From assembly GCA_052180195.1 (NCBI GenBank), contig CP197469.1: a stretch of 64,000 nucleotides of DNA; one strand, 5' to 3'. The position numbers and the translations under genes are program-made. Positions 16,344 through 26,271 of the stretch are shown piece after piece. A model generated the notes under the pieces. It ran no database searches. It saw only the letters and a list, made by a program, of their open reading frames with translations, and was not told the DNA's origin. This DNA is from Gottfriedia sp002574545. GTDB taxonomy: Bacteria > Bacillota > Bacilli > Bacillales > Bacillaceae_G. The stretch's first letter is position 1, and each line of letters starts with the position of its first letter.

Positions 16344-17600
16344 TTATAATGTAACCAAGTGGTATTTCTTCTTACCACGACGGATAATAATAAATTGTTC
16401 TTCGATTGCATCTTGTTTAGTTAACACTTTTGCAACGTCTTGTATACGATCTCCATTTACATATACCGCACCGTTTTGTACATCTTCACGTGCTTGACGT
16501 TTTGATGGAGAAATTTTTGCTTCAACTAATAAGTCGACTAACCCTTTTTCCGCTTCACTTAAATTAAATGAAGGTACATCTTTAAAACCTTGTTTAATTT
16601 CAGCAGCTGTTAATTCTTTTACAGATCCACTAAATAGTGCTTCTGTAATTTTAATTGCTTGATCAAGTGCCTCTTCACCGTGAACAAGTTTTGTTACTTC
16701 AGCGGCTAATGCTTTTTGAGCAACACGTTGTTCTGGTGCTTCATTAAATTGTTTCTCAAGCTCTAAAATTTCCTCTTTCGTTAAGAAAGTAAAGTATTTC
16801 AAGTATTTAACTACATCACGGTCATCTGTATTAATCCAGAATTGGTAGAATTCGTATGGAGTTGTTTTTTCAGGATCTAACCAAACTGCTCCACCTTCTG
16901 TTTTACCAAATTTAGAACCATCAGCTTTTGTTACTAAAGGTACTGTAAGTCCGAAAGCTTTCGAATCTTCTTCTGTCTTACGGATTAATTCCATACCAGC
17001 TGTAATATTACCCCATTGGTCACTACCACCAATTTGTAATTTACAATTATGGTCTTGGTATAATTTTAAGAAATCATATGATTGTAAAATCATGTAACTG
17101 AACTCAGTAAATGAAATACCTGCTTCTAATCGAGATGCAACTGAGTCTTTAGCTAGCATGTAGTTTAATCCGAAGTTTTTACCGATATCACGTAAGAATG
17201 TAATAACATCTAATTCGCCAGTCCAATCAAAGTTATTCACTACTTTAGCAGCATTGTCACCTTCGAAGCTTAAAAATGGTAATAGTTGAGTACGAATTCG
17301 TTCACTGAACATTTTTACTGTATCAGCAGTATTTAACGTACGTTCTGCCTTTTTACCACTCGGGTCACCGATCATTCCAGTTGCGCCACCTACTACACCG
17401 ATAGGTTTATGACCTGCAACTTGAAATCTCTTTAACATTAACACTGGTAACAAGTGACCGATGTGCAAGCTATCACCAGTTGGGTCAAAACCACAATATA
17501 ATGAAACTGATTCTTCGCTTAATAATTTTTGTAGACCTTCTTCATCTGTCATTTGATTAATTAATCCACGAAATTCTAAATCTTGTAAGATATTTTCCAT
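16344..17600 (-). CDS. tyrS: Tyrosyl-tRNA synthetase
   Basis: A 418-residue class I synthetase. The HIGH-type motif is HIGHLLP near residue 47 and the KMSKS-type motif is KFGKT near residue 230. A C-terminal S4-like domain (SPSKRQAREDVQNGAVYVNG) binds tRNA. The length fits the Bacillus TyrS family. It follows its own tyrosine T-box (17641-17905), and a second Tyr T-box starts just after its stop codon. Confidence 0.98.
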   Translation of the reverse strand: MENILQDLEFRGLINQMTDEEGLQKLLSEESVSLYCGFDPTGDSLHIGHLLPVLMLKRFQVAGHKPIGVVGGATGMIGDPSGKKAERTLNTADTVKMFSERIRTQLLPFLSFEGDNAAKVVNNFDWTGELDVITFLRDIGKNFGLNYMLAKDSVASRLEAGISFTEFSYMILQSYDFLKLYQDHNCKLQIGGSDQWGNITAGMELIRKTEEDSKAFGLTVPLVTKADGSKFGKTEGGAVWLDPEKTTPYEFYQFWINTDDRDVVKYLKYFTFLTKEEILELEKQFNEAPEQRVAQKALAAEVTKLVHGEEALDQAIKITEALFSGSVKELTAAEIKQGFKDVPSFNLSEAEKGLVDLLVEAKISPSKRQAREDVQNGAVYVNGDRIQDVAKVLTKQDAIEEQFIIIRRGKKKYHLVTL

Positions 17601-17640
17601 TTTTAGCCCACCCCTTTTATGATCTATACGTCATTTAAAC

Positions 17641-17905
17641 AAAACAAAAAGTCCCTACTGTTAAACAGTAGGGACGAATAATTATAATCGCGGTACCACC
17701 CTAGTTGTAGTTAATAAAACTAACTACCTCTCTTACAATTAACGGTTGTTAACCGTTCTAATCCTAATTTGCACTAAACAAATTTCGAAAAAGAATGCTC
17801 CAGGGTGTAATTCATGTCAATGACTGTGCTAATTCTCACCAACCATTAGCTCTCTGATCCAATACCATTCACACTACTAAGCCTTTCAACGCTCACTATT
17901 AAAAT
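17641..17905 (-). ncRNA. T-box leader, tyrosine (UAC specifier), for tyrS
   Basis: On the minus strand the specifier loop is ATGAAT-TAC with UAC at 17807-17809, followed by a GGAGCATTC arm. The T-box AGGGTGGTACCGCG is at 17689-17702. The terminator is GTCCCTACTG / CAGTAGGGAC plus a T run at 17646-17675. It should antiterminate tyrS when uncharged tRNA-Tyr accumulates, as known for B. subtilis tyrS. Confidence 0.96.
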
Positions 17906-18083
17906 GTTATGAAACATTTATATCATAAATAAAACGATTAAGTCAAATAGATAATTAAACTTTTATTAAATTTATTTAAATTATCATTCAATATTTGAAT
18001 ATAAATGATTTATATCAAATAATATGGTTAAATATTAATACTAACATCTTAAAAATACATATTTTGGAAATGGAGTGTTTTTC

Positions 18084-18659
18084 TTGAAGAATAAAGGAAT
18101 ATGGATTGCTTTAACTATTGTAGTCGTTCTAATCTTTATGGGTGTCGGAAGCTATAATAGCTTTGTAACTCAAGAAGAAAATGTCACAAATAAAATGTCT
18201 CAAGTTGATAACCAACTAAAGCGTCGTTCAGATTTAATACCAAACTTAGTAAATACAGTAAAAGGATATGCTACACAAGAGAAAGATGTGATTGCTTCAG
18301 TAACAGATGCACGAGCAAAATTAGCTGGTGCTCAAACGACTGCTGATAAAAGTAAAGCCGATGCAGAATTATCTGGAGCGCTAAGCCGTCTTTTAGTTGT
18401 CGTAGAAAACTATCCTGATTTAAAATCAAATCAAAATTTCCAAGCATTAATGGATAGCCTAGAAGGAACTGAAAATCGACTTGCGATTGCTCGTAAAGAT
18501 TATAATGATGCAGTAACTGTTTATAATCAAAAAATCAAAAAATTCCCGGGTGTACTAGTAGCGGGACCTTTTGGATTCGAGAAGAAAGATTACTTTGAAG
18601 TATCTGAAAAAGATCAAGCTACACCTGAGGTTGACTTTAGTGGCGATGGTAATAAATGA
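18084..18659 (+). CDS. LemA family protein
   Basis: A 191-residue protein with an N-terminal membrane helix (about residues 5-22) and a helical LemA domain (QLKRRSDLIPNLVNTVKGYA; ENRLAIARKDYNDAVTVYNQ). I chose the TTG at 18084 because GGAGTG lies six bases upstream; the in-frame GTG at 18075 is part of that ribosome site. LemA proteins often pair with TPM-domain proteins, as here, where the next gene overlaps by four bases (ATGA). Role uncertain; likely a membrane complex with its partner. Confidence 0.9.
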   Translation: MKNKGIWIALTIVVVLIFMGVGSYNSFVTQEENVTNKMSQVDNQLKRRSDLIPNLVNTVKGYATQEKDVIASVTDARAKLAGAQTTADKSKADAELSGALSRLLVVVENYPDLKSNQNFQALMDSLEGTENRLAIARKDYNDAVTVYNQKIKKFPGVLVAGPFGFEKKDYFEVSEKDQATPEVDFSGDGNK

Positions 18660-19381
18660 GAAAATTTCTCTCATCGATATTCCTAATAGGATTTCTTTTT
18701 TCATTTGCTACTGGAGCAAATGCCGAAATTAAAATACCTTCTCAAGTAGGAGACATTTATGTACAAGATTATGCAAATGTTCTTAACAGAGAAGATACGC
18801 AAACGCTAATTCAATTAGGTAGAAAATTGGAAGACACTACGACTGCTCAACTTGCGGTATTAACAATCCCAAGTTTGGAAGGAAATGATATTAAAGAATA
18901 TGCTAATACAGCATTTCGAAAATATGGCTTAGGTAATAAAGAGAAAAATAATGGTGTTCTTTTGTTATATGCTAAAAAAGACAGACAAATAAGAATCGAA
19001 GTAGGATACGGTTTAGAAGGGGTTGTAACAGATATTAGATCTGGTAACATTCTGGACCAAAGTGCGATCCCATATTTGAAAAAAGGTGAAGAATCCCTTG
19101 CAATAACAAACACCTATAAATCACTTTATAATGTTATTTTAAATGGCTCTGAACAAACCAGTCATTCTAAAACAAGTCATTTATGGGACAATTTAAAAGT
19201 ATTCATCATCATAGCGATTGTGATTGGGATCATCATCATTGATATGATGTTCTTCAATGGTGTACTTACTTATTTCATTTTGAATTTATTACCTGCACTA
19301 TTAAACTCCTCGGGCGGTGGTGGCCCAAGAGGTGGCGGTGGGGGAAGCTCTGGCGGCGGCGGCTCCGATCGAAAATTTTAG
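18656..19381 (+). CDS. TPM domain protein (YgcG family)
   Basis: A 241-residue protein with a signal peptide (MRKFLSSIFLIGFLFSFATGANA), then an extracellular TPM domain (VLNREDTQTLIQLGRKLEDT; IRIEVGYGLEGVVTD), a membrane helix near residues 181-215 and a Gly/Ser-rich tail (RGGGGGSSGGGGS). The Gly-rich cytosolic or exposed tail is typical of YgcG-like proteins. Translationally coupled to lemA through an ATGA overlap. Known relatives have been linked to photosystem II repair in plants; the bacterial role is unclear. Confidence 0.9.
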   Translation: MRKFLSSIFLIGFLFSFATGANAEIKIPSQVGDIYVQDYANVLNREDTQTLIQLGRKLEDTTTAQLAVLTIPSLEGNDIKEYANTAFRKYGLGNKEKNNGVLLLYAKKDRQIRIEVGYGLEGVVTDIRSGNILDQSAIPYLKKGEESLAITNTYKSLYNVILNGSEQTSHSKTSHLWDNLKVFIIIAIVIGIIIIDMMFFNGVLTYFILNLLPALLNSSGGGGPRGGGGGSSGGGGSDRKF

Positions 19382-19383
19382 AA

Positions 19384-19422
19384 AAACAAAAAACCATTGG
19401 AACTTTTTCCAATGGTTTTTTG
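19384..19422. terminator. Bidirectional terminator between TPM gene and acsA
   Basis: AAAACCATTGG / CCAATGGTTTT stem with T runs on both strands, serving convergent genes. Confidence 0.88.
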
Positions 19423-19428
19423 TTAATA

Positions 19429-21147
19429 TTAATCTTCCATCGTTGATAAATCACCTGTTGGAAGGTCTAACTCCCATGCTTTTAATACTCTTCGCATAAT
19501 TTTTCCGCTTCGAGTTTTTGGTAATTTATCACGGAATTCGATTTGTCTAGGTGCTGCATGAGCTGCTAGTCCTAGTTTTACAAAGTTACGGATTTCTTCC
19601 TTCAATTCATCTGAAGCAACATAACCGTCTCTTAATGCAACAAATGCTTTAATAATTTCACCTCTTACAGGATCTGGTATACCGATTACACCAGCTTCTG
19701 CAATCGCAGGATGCTCGACAAGCTTACTTTCTACTTCAAATGGACCTACTCTCTCACCTGACGTCATAATGACATCGTCTACTCGACCTTGGAACCAGAA
19801 ATATCCATCCTCATCCATATAAGCTGAATCACCTGAAACATACCATTCATCATTTAAGAAATATGATTGGAATTTTGCTTCATTATTCCAAATCGTATGC
19901 ATCATCGATGGCCAACCCTTTTTAATCGCTAAATTTCCCATCGTATATGGAGCAACTTCATTTCCGTTATTATCAACAATAGCTGCCTGGATTCCAGGGA
20001 ATGGTTTGCCCATTGAACCTGGGCGAATTGGCATACATGGATAGTTACAAATTAATGAAGCTCCTGTTTCAGTCATCCACCAATTATCATGGATTCTTAA
20101 ATTAAATACTTTTGCTCCCCAACGAACTACCTCTGGATTTAAAGGCTCACCAACACTTAAAATATGTCGAAGTGAACTTAAATCATACTTCTTAATGATC
20201 TCTTCTCCTGAACCCATAAGCATACGGAATGCAGTCGGAGCACTGTACCAAACCGTTACACCAAATTCTTGAATTGTTTCATACCAAGCATCAGGACTGA
20301 AACGACCTCCTAATATCACATTAGAAGCACCATTTAACCAAGGTCCAAAAATACCATAAGAAGTACCAGTTACCCAACCTGGATCCGCTGTACACCAATA
20401 TACATCATCTTTTTGAAGATCTGTCACCCATTTACCAGTTTGATAGTGTTGGATCATCGCCTGTTGAACATGAAGAACTCCTTTTGGTTTTCCAGTAGAC
20501 CCTGAAGTATAATGTAAAATTAAACCATCATGACGATTTAACCATGTAATCTCAAAATCTGTTTTCGCTTCTTTATAATGAGCTTTAAAATCTACAAACT
20601 TACCGCCTTCCTCAACGTCATCACCTATTAGGAAGATTGTTTTTAATGCAGGTAAATCATTAACCGGAACACGTGATAATAATGCTGGCGTAGTGACTAA
20701 TACTTTTGCCTCACTATCCTCTAAACGATCCTTCACAGCACCTTCCATAAATGCCTCGAATAAAGGTCCAACAATAGCTCCTAATTTTAAAGCTCCTAAA
20801 AGCGCAAAATACAATTCTGGTTGACGAGGCATGAAAATAAATACTCGATCACCTTTTTCAACGTCACCAAATTGTTTTAGAACATTTGCAGCCTTATTTG
20901 AATTAATTTTCATTTCTTCAAACGTATATTTTTCATTTCTCTTATCATCTTTGTAGTACAACGCAACTTTATCTTTTCGATCAGAATTTGCATGACGATC
21001 TATAGCTTCAAAAGCCACATTATACTTTTGTGTTGTATACCAAGAAAACTCTTTTTCTACATCTTCCCACTTAAAATTTTTATAAGTTTCCTCATAGTTT
21101 TTTAAATTAAATTGTCCATTTTTTACAGGAAGCGCTTCCACCTTCAT
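19429..21147 (-). CDS. acsA: Acetyl-CoA synthetase
   Basis: A 572-residue AMP-forming enzyme making acetyl-CoA from acetate, the same length as B. subtilis AcsA. The motif YTSGSTGKPKG lies in the first half. The C-terminal PKTRSGKIMRR contains the lysine that the AcuA/AcuC system modifies. The ATG at 21147 follows AAGGAGGG, so the longer frame to 21186 is not used. It is divergent from acuABC. A cre-like sequence lies in its first codons (21127-21140), suggesting CcpA repression. Confidence 0.97.
   Translation of the reverse strand: MKVEALPVKNGQFNLKNYEETYKNFKWEDVEKEFSWYTTQKYNVAFEAIDRHANSDRKDKVALYYKDDKRNEKYTFEEMKINSNKAANVLKQFGDVEKGDRVFIFMPRQPELYFALLGALKLGAIVGPLFEAFMEGAVKDRLEDSEAKVLVTTPALLSRVPVNDLPALKTIFLIGDDVEEGGKFVDFKAHYKEAKTDFEITWLNRHDGLILHYTSGSTGKPKGVLHVQQAMIQHYQTGKWVTDLQKDDVYWCTADPGWVTGTSYGIFGPWLNGASNVILGGRFSPDAWYETIQEFGVTVWYSAPTAFRMLMGSGEEIIKKYDLSSLRHILSVGEPLNPEVVRWGAKVFNLRIHDNWWMTETGASLICNYPCMPIRPGSMGKPFPGIQAAIVDNNGNEVAPYTMGNLAIKKGWPSMMHTIWNNEAKFQSYFLNDEWYVSGDSAYMDEDGYFWFQGRVDDVIMTSGERVGPFEVESKLVEHPAIAEAGVIGIPDPVRGEIIKAFVALRDGYVASDELKEEIRNFVKLGLAAHAAPRQIEFRDKLPKTRSGKIMRRVLKAWELDLPTGDLSTMED
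21127..21140 (-). promoter_or_regulatory. cre-like site inside the start of acsA
   Basis: TGGAAGCGCTTCCT on the minus strand is close to the cre consensus TGWAAGCGYTWNCA (two mismatches, near-perfect dyad). It covers codons 3-8 of acsA. In B. subtilis the homologous codons encode KALPA and, as I recall, form the known acsA cre, so the position appears conserved. Confidence 0.7.
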
Positions 21148-21328
21148 ATAAATCCCTCCTTGATCTTCTCTACTATCATTATACAATGATAAGATTCAAT
21201 TTTCAGTATTTTTAATAAATTGACCATTTATATGTATTAGACACATACTGTTTTTTTTCCTGTATGTCTTTTTTGCATTTTTTAGTATGATTAATAAAAA
21301 AGGTGTTTTCTAAAGGGAGTGAGCAATA

Positions 21329-21961
21329 TTGGATCACCCAAAAAAATATTTTTCAAAAACAATCCAAACTGTGCATGGTGAATTAATTATAGAGGGACCA
21401 GTTGAATCTGCCTTACTTGAAACATATCAATTTCATGAAAACTTAACATCTTTTAGACCACCAGCACAACAACATAAAGCAATTGTTGAAATTGCTAGTC
21501 TACCTGAAGCTAGAATTATTATTGCTAGACTTGATCGAACAATAGTAGGTTACGTAACTTATTTATATCCAGACCCACTTGAAAGATGGTCAAAAACAAC
21601 GCTAGAAAATTTAATCGAGCTTGGCGCAATTGAAGTGATACCTGAGTTCAGAGGATTTTCAGTTGCTAAAAACATGCTAATCCTCTCCATGCTTGATGAT
21701 GCAATGGAAGACTATATCATTATCACAACTGAGTATTATTGGCATTGGGATTTGAAAGGTACTGGTTTAAATGTATGGGAATATCGAAAGATGATGGAAA
21801 AGATGATGAATGCCGGTGGACTCATCCAATTTGCAACGGATGATCCGGAAATCTGTTCTCACCCAGCAAACTGTTTAATGGTAAGAATGGGAAAACGAGT
21901 TACAAATGAGCAAATTCAAGCATTTGACGCACTACGCTTTTTACAAAGATATATGTACTAA
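21329..21961 (+). CDS. acuA: Acetoin utilization protein AcuA, protein acetyltransferase
   Basis: A 210-residue GNAT protein. It matches AcuA, which acetylates and inactivates AcsA in B. subtilis. The acetyl-CoA site region is GAIEVIPEFRGFSVAKNMLI. Translation begins at TTG (21329) after AAAGGGAGTGA; no nearer ATG fits. First gene of acuABC, divergent from acsA. Confidence 0.95.
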   Translation: MDHPKKYFSKTIQTVHGELIIEGPVESALLETYQFHENLTSFRPPAQQHKAIVEIASLPEARIIIARLDRTIVGYVTYLYPDPLERWSKTTLENLIELGAIEVIPEFRGFSVAKNMLILSMLDDAMEDYIIITTEYYWHWDLKGTGLNVWEYRKMMEKMMNAGGLIQFATDDPEICSHPANCLMVRMGKRVTNEQIQAFDALRFLQRYMY

Positions 21962-21996
21962 TTGAACTTTAATCTCGAAAGGTAGGATTCAAAATT

Positions 21997-22638
21997 ATGC
22001 TTATTCAAGATATTATGCGCAGTTCAAACATTACTTTTAAAAAAGAAAATACAATTGGTGAAGCAGTAACCATTTTTCGAGCGGGTGATGTTCGACATAT
22101 TCCAATCATTAATGAAAATGATCAAGTAGTTGGAATCATTTCTGATCGAGATGTACGCGACGCTTTACCTTCAACATTATTTCCACAAGCATTTTCATCT
22201 GTACTTGAAGTTCCTGTTGAAAAAATTATGACGACGAATGTCATAACTTGCAGTCCACTTGACTTTGTTGAAGAAGTTGCAACTTATTTCTATCAATATA
22301 AAATAGGCTGTTTACCTGTCGTATCTAGCGGAAAATTAATAGGACTTGTGACTGAAATTGATGTATTGCACACTCTAGTAACTTTAACAGGAGCTTATCA
22401 ACCTAGCTCCCAAATTGAAATCTTAGTCCATGATCATCCAGGCATTTTAAGTGACGTTGTTAGTGTATTTTCAAAAGAAAACATTAATATTGTAAGTGTC
22501 CTTGTATACCCTGCAAAAGAAGTAGATCAAAAAGTTCTTGTATTTAGAATTCAAACGATGAATCCACTGACGATCATTCAAACTTTAAAAACTGAAGGAT
22601 ATAAGATTCTTTGGCCAAATGAAACGAGTGAATCATGA
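21997..22638 (+). CDS. acuB: AcuB, CBS-ACT domain protein
   Basis: A 213-residue protein with two CBS domains (about residues 1-60 and 72-130; HIPIINENDQVVGIISDRDV and GCLPVVSSGKLIGLVTEIDV) and a C-terminal ACT domain (HPGILSDVVSVFSKENINIV). CBS domains usually sense adenine nucleotides. Its function in the acu system is not well defined. It overlaps acuC by four bases. Confidence 0.93.
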   Translation: MLIQDIMRSSNITFKKENTIGEAVTIFRAGDVRHIPIINENDQVVGIISDRDVRDALPSTLFPQAFSSVLEVPVEKIMTTNVITCSPLDFVEEVATYFYQYKIGCLPVVSSGKLIGLVTEIDVLHTLVTLTGAYQPSSQIEILVHDHPGILSDVVSVFSKENINIVSVLVYPAKEVDQKVLVFRIQTMNPLTIIQTLKTEGYKILWPNETSES

Positions 22639-23810
22639 TGAAAAAGGATGCATACTTAGTATATAGCGAAGAATACCATGCCTATCAATTCAACGAAAAG
22701 CATCCATTTAATCCGATTCGCTCTCAATTAGTTTATGAACTATTAAAAGCTAGTAATCTATTAAATGTTACTGATATTATTCCACCAAGATTAGCAACTG
22801 ATGAGGAACTACTCCTTTTTCATGATTTACAATTTATCGAACAAGTTAAAAAAGCAAGTCGTGAACCAGTTAGTGCAAATATCGCTGAACAATTTGGACT
22901 TGGAACGGAAGATACACCTATTTTTAAAAATATGCACGAGGCCAGTTCTTTAATTGTCGGTGGCACCTTAACAGCAGTAGATGCCGTTTTAGAAGGAAAA
23001 TCAAATCATGCTTTTAATTTAGGTGGTGGGCTACATCACGGTTTTAAACGAAAAGCCTCTGGTTTTTGTGTTTATAATGACTGTGCAATCGCCATAAAAT
23101 ATATTCAACAGAAGTATGGTTTAAAGGTGTTATATGTAGATACGGACGCACACCATGGAGATGGAGTACAGTGGGCATTTTATGATGATCCGACTGTTTG
23201 TACACTCTCAATCCATGAAACTGGTAGATATCTATTTCCAGGGACAGGTGCTGTAACCGAAAGAGGACAAGGTAAAGGTTTTGGCTACTCATTTAATATT
23301 CCAATTGATGCGTTCACCGAGGATGAATCATTTCTATTAAGCTATAAAAAAGCAATAAACGATATAGCTCAATATTTCAAACCAGATGTCATCCTCACCC
23401 AAAATGGCTCTGATTCGCATTGTTATGATCCTTTAACACATCTTTGTACGACAATGAAAACATTTGAGGAAATCCCAAAAATTGCACACGAAATCGCTCA
23501 TAAATATTGCGATGGCAAATGGATTGCTGTAGCTGGAGGAGGATACGATTACTGGAGAGTAGTACCAAGAGCTTGGTCACAAGTATGGCTAGCTATGACA
23601 AATCAACAACCAAATTCAAACCTAATACCGGATAGCTGGCTAGAGAAATGGCAGAAAATTGCTAATGTTAAGTTACCTACAACTTGGACAGACAACCCGT
23701 CAATCGTAAAGCCAATCCCAAGAAAAAGAGAAATAGAAGAATACAATGAACAAGTCTTATACCGCGCACTTGAGCCACTACATATTCAACAAAAGAAGCC
23801 TTTTATTTAA
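22635..23810 (+). CDS. acuC: AcuC, histone-deacetylase-like protein deacetylase
   Basis: A 391-residue class I/II HDAC-fold enzyme. Visible motifs are the HH pair in NLGGGLHHGFKRKASGFCVYN, the zinc ligands in YVDTDAHHGDGVQ, and GGGYDYWRVVPRAW near the end. In B. subtilis AcuC deacetylates AcsA and restores its activity. Last gene of acuABC. Confidence 0.96.
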   Translation: MMKKDAYLVYSEEYHAYQFNEKHPFNPIRSQLVYELLKASNLLNVTDIIPPRLATDEELLLFHDLQFIEQVKKASREPVSANIAEQFGLGTEDTPIFKNMHEASSLIVGGTLTAVDAVLEGKSNHAFNLGGGLHHGFKRKASGFCVYNDCAIAIKYIQQKYGLKVLYVDTDAHHGDGVQWAFYDDPTVCTLSIHETGRYLFPGTGAVTERGQGKGFGYSFNIPIDAFTEDESFLLSYKKAINDIAQYFKPDVILTQNGSDSHCYDPLTHLCTTMKTFEEIPKIAHEIAHKYCDGKWIAVAGGGYDYWRVVPRAWSQVWLAMTNQQPNSNLIPDSWLEKWQKIANVKLPTTWTDNPSIVKPIPRKREIEEYNEQVLYRALEPLHIQQKKPFI

Positions 23811-23818
23811 TACTACAC

Positions 23819-23855
23819 GCCGTCTTTAGAGGTTATCTGGACGGCTATTTTTTTG
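23819..23855 (+). terminator. Terminator of acuABC
   Basis: GCCGTC / GACGGC stem followed by TATTTTTTTG, nine bases after the acuC stop. Confidence 0.75.
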
Positions 23856-23899
23856 TGTAGATATTTGATGATTAATTAGTAAAATTCCCGCATAAAAAC

Positions 23900-23931
23900 A
23901 AAAAAGCCTAGAATTACTAAAATTCTAAGCT
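23900..23931 (-). terminator. Terminator of ccpA
   Basis: AGCTTAGAATT / AATTCTAGGCT stem and T run on the minus strand. Confidence 0.85.
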
Positions 23932-23942
23932 ACTTTGATCAT

Positions 23943-24941
23943 TTACTTTGTTGATTGTCTAATTTGAAGATGATGCGGAAGAATGACTGTATTGTCTTCC
24001 ACTGTCTCTTTATTCATATACTTCGTTAATAATCGCATTGCTACTGCACCAATATCATACATTGGTTGAGCAACAGATGTTAATTTTGGACGCACCATTA
24101 ATGCCAATCTTGTATTATCAAATCCAAAAACCTCAAGATTATTCGGTACTAAGATTCCATGGTCTTGAGCACTGTGGATTACACCAATCGCCATTTCATC
24201 AGATGCTACAAAAATAGCGCTAGGAATAATATTACGTTCATGGAAAGCTTCAAAAGCTTCACTTCCAGATTCATATGTATTATCACCATAAGTTACTAAC
24301 TCTTCATCGAACTCAATTCCATTTTCTTGTAAAGCTCGTTTATATCCTTCTAACTTACTTAATCCGATAATATTCGTTTCAGTAGGACCGTTTACGAATG
24401 CTACCTTTTGATGGCCTTTTTTAATTAAATAATCTACTGCATCAAATGCTGCCTGAGCATAATCGATATTTACGGAAGGGATTTTATTTTCTTCATCGTA
24501 TGTAGTTGCTAATACGATTGGAACACCAGCCTTTTCGTACTCTTCTTTATGAATATCCGTAATTGTCCCACCAATAAATAAAATTCCGTCAACTTGTTTT
24601 GCTAACATATTATTTATTAAAGTAATTTCTTTCTCAACATTCTCATCCGAGTTACTTAAAATAATATTATATTTATACATTGTAGCAATATCTTCAATAC
24701 CACGTGCTAATTCTGCATAAAAAGTATTTGAAATGTCTGGAATAATTACTCCAACTGTAGTTGTTTTTTTACTTGCTAGCCCTCTTGCTACTGCATTTGG
24801 TCTATATCCTAAACGGCTGATCGCTTCGTTTACTTTTTTTCGTGTAGTTGGCTTAACATTTGGATTACCATTAACTACTCGTGAAACTGTAGCCATGGAA
24901 ACGTTTGCCTCACGTGCTACATCATAAATCGTAACCGTCAT
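23943..24941 (-). CDS. ccpA: Catabolite control protein A
   Basis: A 332-residue LacI-family regulator. The N-terminal helix-turn-helix is VTIYDVAREANVSMATVSRV, and the central LacI hinge is PNAVARGLASKK. With HPr-Ser-P it binds cre sites for carbon catabolite control. The ATG at 24941 follows GAGGAG by eight bases; the upstream GTG/ATG codons overlap the ribosome site. Flanked by acuC and aroA as in B. subtilis. Likely regulates acsA (21127) and the galactoside locus promoters (35685, 41060). Confidence 0.97.
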   Translation of the reverse strand: MTVTIYDVAREANVSMATVSRVVNGNPNVKPTTRKKVNEAISRLGYRPNAVARGLASKKTTTVGVIIPDISNTFYAELARGIEDIATMYKYNIILSNSDENVEKEITLINNMLAKQVDGILFIGGTITDIHKEEYEKAGVPIVLATTYDEENKIPSVNIDYAQAAFDAVDYLIKKGHQKVAFVNGPTETNIIGLSKLEGYKRALQENGIEFDEELVTYGDNTYESGSEAFEAFHERNIIPSAIFVASDEMAIGVIHSAQDHGILVPNNLEVFGFDNTRLALMVRPKLTSVAQPMYDIGAVAMRLLTKYMNKETVEDNTVILPHHLQIRQSTK

Positions 24942-25156
24942 TATCATCACTCCTCTATTTTATTCTATCTATTATGTAGTTTGTTTTTTATTTAGTTAAA
25001 ATAGTCATAAAACGTAATATTCCACAAAAATAGTGCTTCATTCTATCTTATAGTGAAACGAATCTTCGTTCAATACACCTATTTGAAAAAAATGTAAAAA
25101 ATATGTAGTTTATTACTATCTATTGCTAATTTAAAACAAATGTTCACAAATTATTC

Positions 25157-25194
25157 AAAAAGCGCCGACTGATTTTGTTCAGCCAGCGCTTTTA
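25157..25194 (-). terminator. Terminator of aroA
   Basis: AAAAGCGCTGGCTGA / TCAGTCGGCGCTTTT stem with T run on the minus strand. Confidence 0.88.
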
Positions 25195-25200
25195 TGTTGA

Positions 25201-26271
25201 TTATCGATTTATGAACGAATTAACTTCAGACATAAATTGGTCAAATTGATCAAAGTTCATTTGCTGAGATGAGTCACTTAAAGCAGTAGCTGGATCCGGA
25301 TGAACCTCTGCCATAATTCCATCCGCTCCAATTGCTAACCCTGCTTTTGCTGCAGGTATTAGTAAGTCTCTTCTACCTGTTGAATGTGTAACATCCACTA
25401 ATACTGGTAAATGTGTTTCTTGTTTTAAAATTGGAACAGCTGTTATATCTAATGTATTTCTCGTAGCTTTTTCATAAGTTCTTATGCCACGTTCACATAA
25501 AATGATTTCTTGATTGCCTTCTGACATAATGTATTCAGCTGCATAAATGAATTCTTCGATTGTCGCTGCTAAACCTCTTTTTAATAAAATTGGTTTATTA
25601 ACAGAACCTGCTGCTTTTAGTAATTCAAAGTTCTGCATATTTCTTGCGCCGATTTGAATGATATCAACATAATCTAGTGCCATTTCAATATGTTCTGGAC
25701 TTACTATTTCACTAATAATTGCCAAGCCATGGTTTTTGGCAACTTCTTTTAAAATCTTTAAGCCTTCTTCACCTAGTCCTTGGAAGTCATATGGAGAAGT
25801 ACGTGGTTTAAATGCACCACCACGCATAATTTTTACTCCTTGCTCCTTTAACACTTTCGCTACAGAATCAACTTGTTCATAGCTTTCAACTGCACATGGA
25901 CCTGCAATAATAATTGGGCTTCCATCACCAATATTAACACCATTTACATGTACGACTGTGTTTTCTGATTTTCTTTTTCTTGAAACAAGGAGAACTTTTT
26001 TATCGTCTTCTTCTTGAAGCTCTAAGCTACTTTTAAAAATTTCTTTAAAAATATGTTGAAGAGTAGCCGTACTAAAAGGACCTTCATTAATTTCAGCAAT
26101 ATGATCTAGCATCTTACGTTCCCTAACCGGATCATAACGTTTAACACCTTGATCAATTTTTGCTACCCCAATTTTCTTAGCGATTTCGCCTCTTTTATTT
26201 AATAACTCAAATATTTGATGATTTATCTCGTCTATTTCAATTCTAAGTTGTTCTAAATCATTTTTAGTCAA
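25201..26271 (-). CDS. aroA: Bifunctional DAHP synthase / chorismate mutase
   Basis: A 356-residue enzyme with an N-terminal type II chorismate mutase domain (residues about 1-90, LRIEIDEINHQIFELLNKRG) fused to a DAHP synthase (IIAGPCAVES; ILLKRGLAATIEEFI; LPVLVDVTHSTGRR). It catalyses the first step of aromatic amino-acid synthesis; in B. subtilis the mutase domain gives feedback control. TTG start after AGGAGG. Adjacent to ccpA as in B. subtilis. The genes normally next to it (ytxJ etc.) lie 15 kb away here. Confidence 0.97.
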   Translation of the reverse strand: MTKNDLEQLRIEIDEINHQIFELLNKRGEIAKKIGVAKIDQGVKRYDPVRERKMLDHIAEINEGPFSTATLQHIFKEIFKSSLELQEEDDKKVLLVSRKRKSENTVVHVNGVNIGDGSPIIIAGPCAVESYEQVDSVAKVLKEQGVKIMRGGAFKPRTSPYDFQGLGEEGLKILKEVAKNHGLAIISEIVSPEHIEMALDYVDIIQIGARNMQNFELLKAAGSVNKPILLKRGLAATIEEFIYAAEYIMSEGNQEIILCERGIRTYEKATRNTLDITAVPILKQETHLPVLVDVTHSTGRRDLLIPAAKAGLAIGADGIMAEVHPDPATALSDSSQQMNFDQFDQFMSEVNSFINR

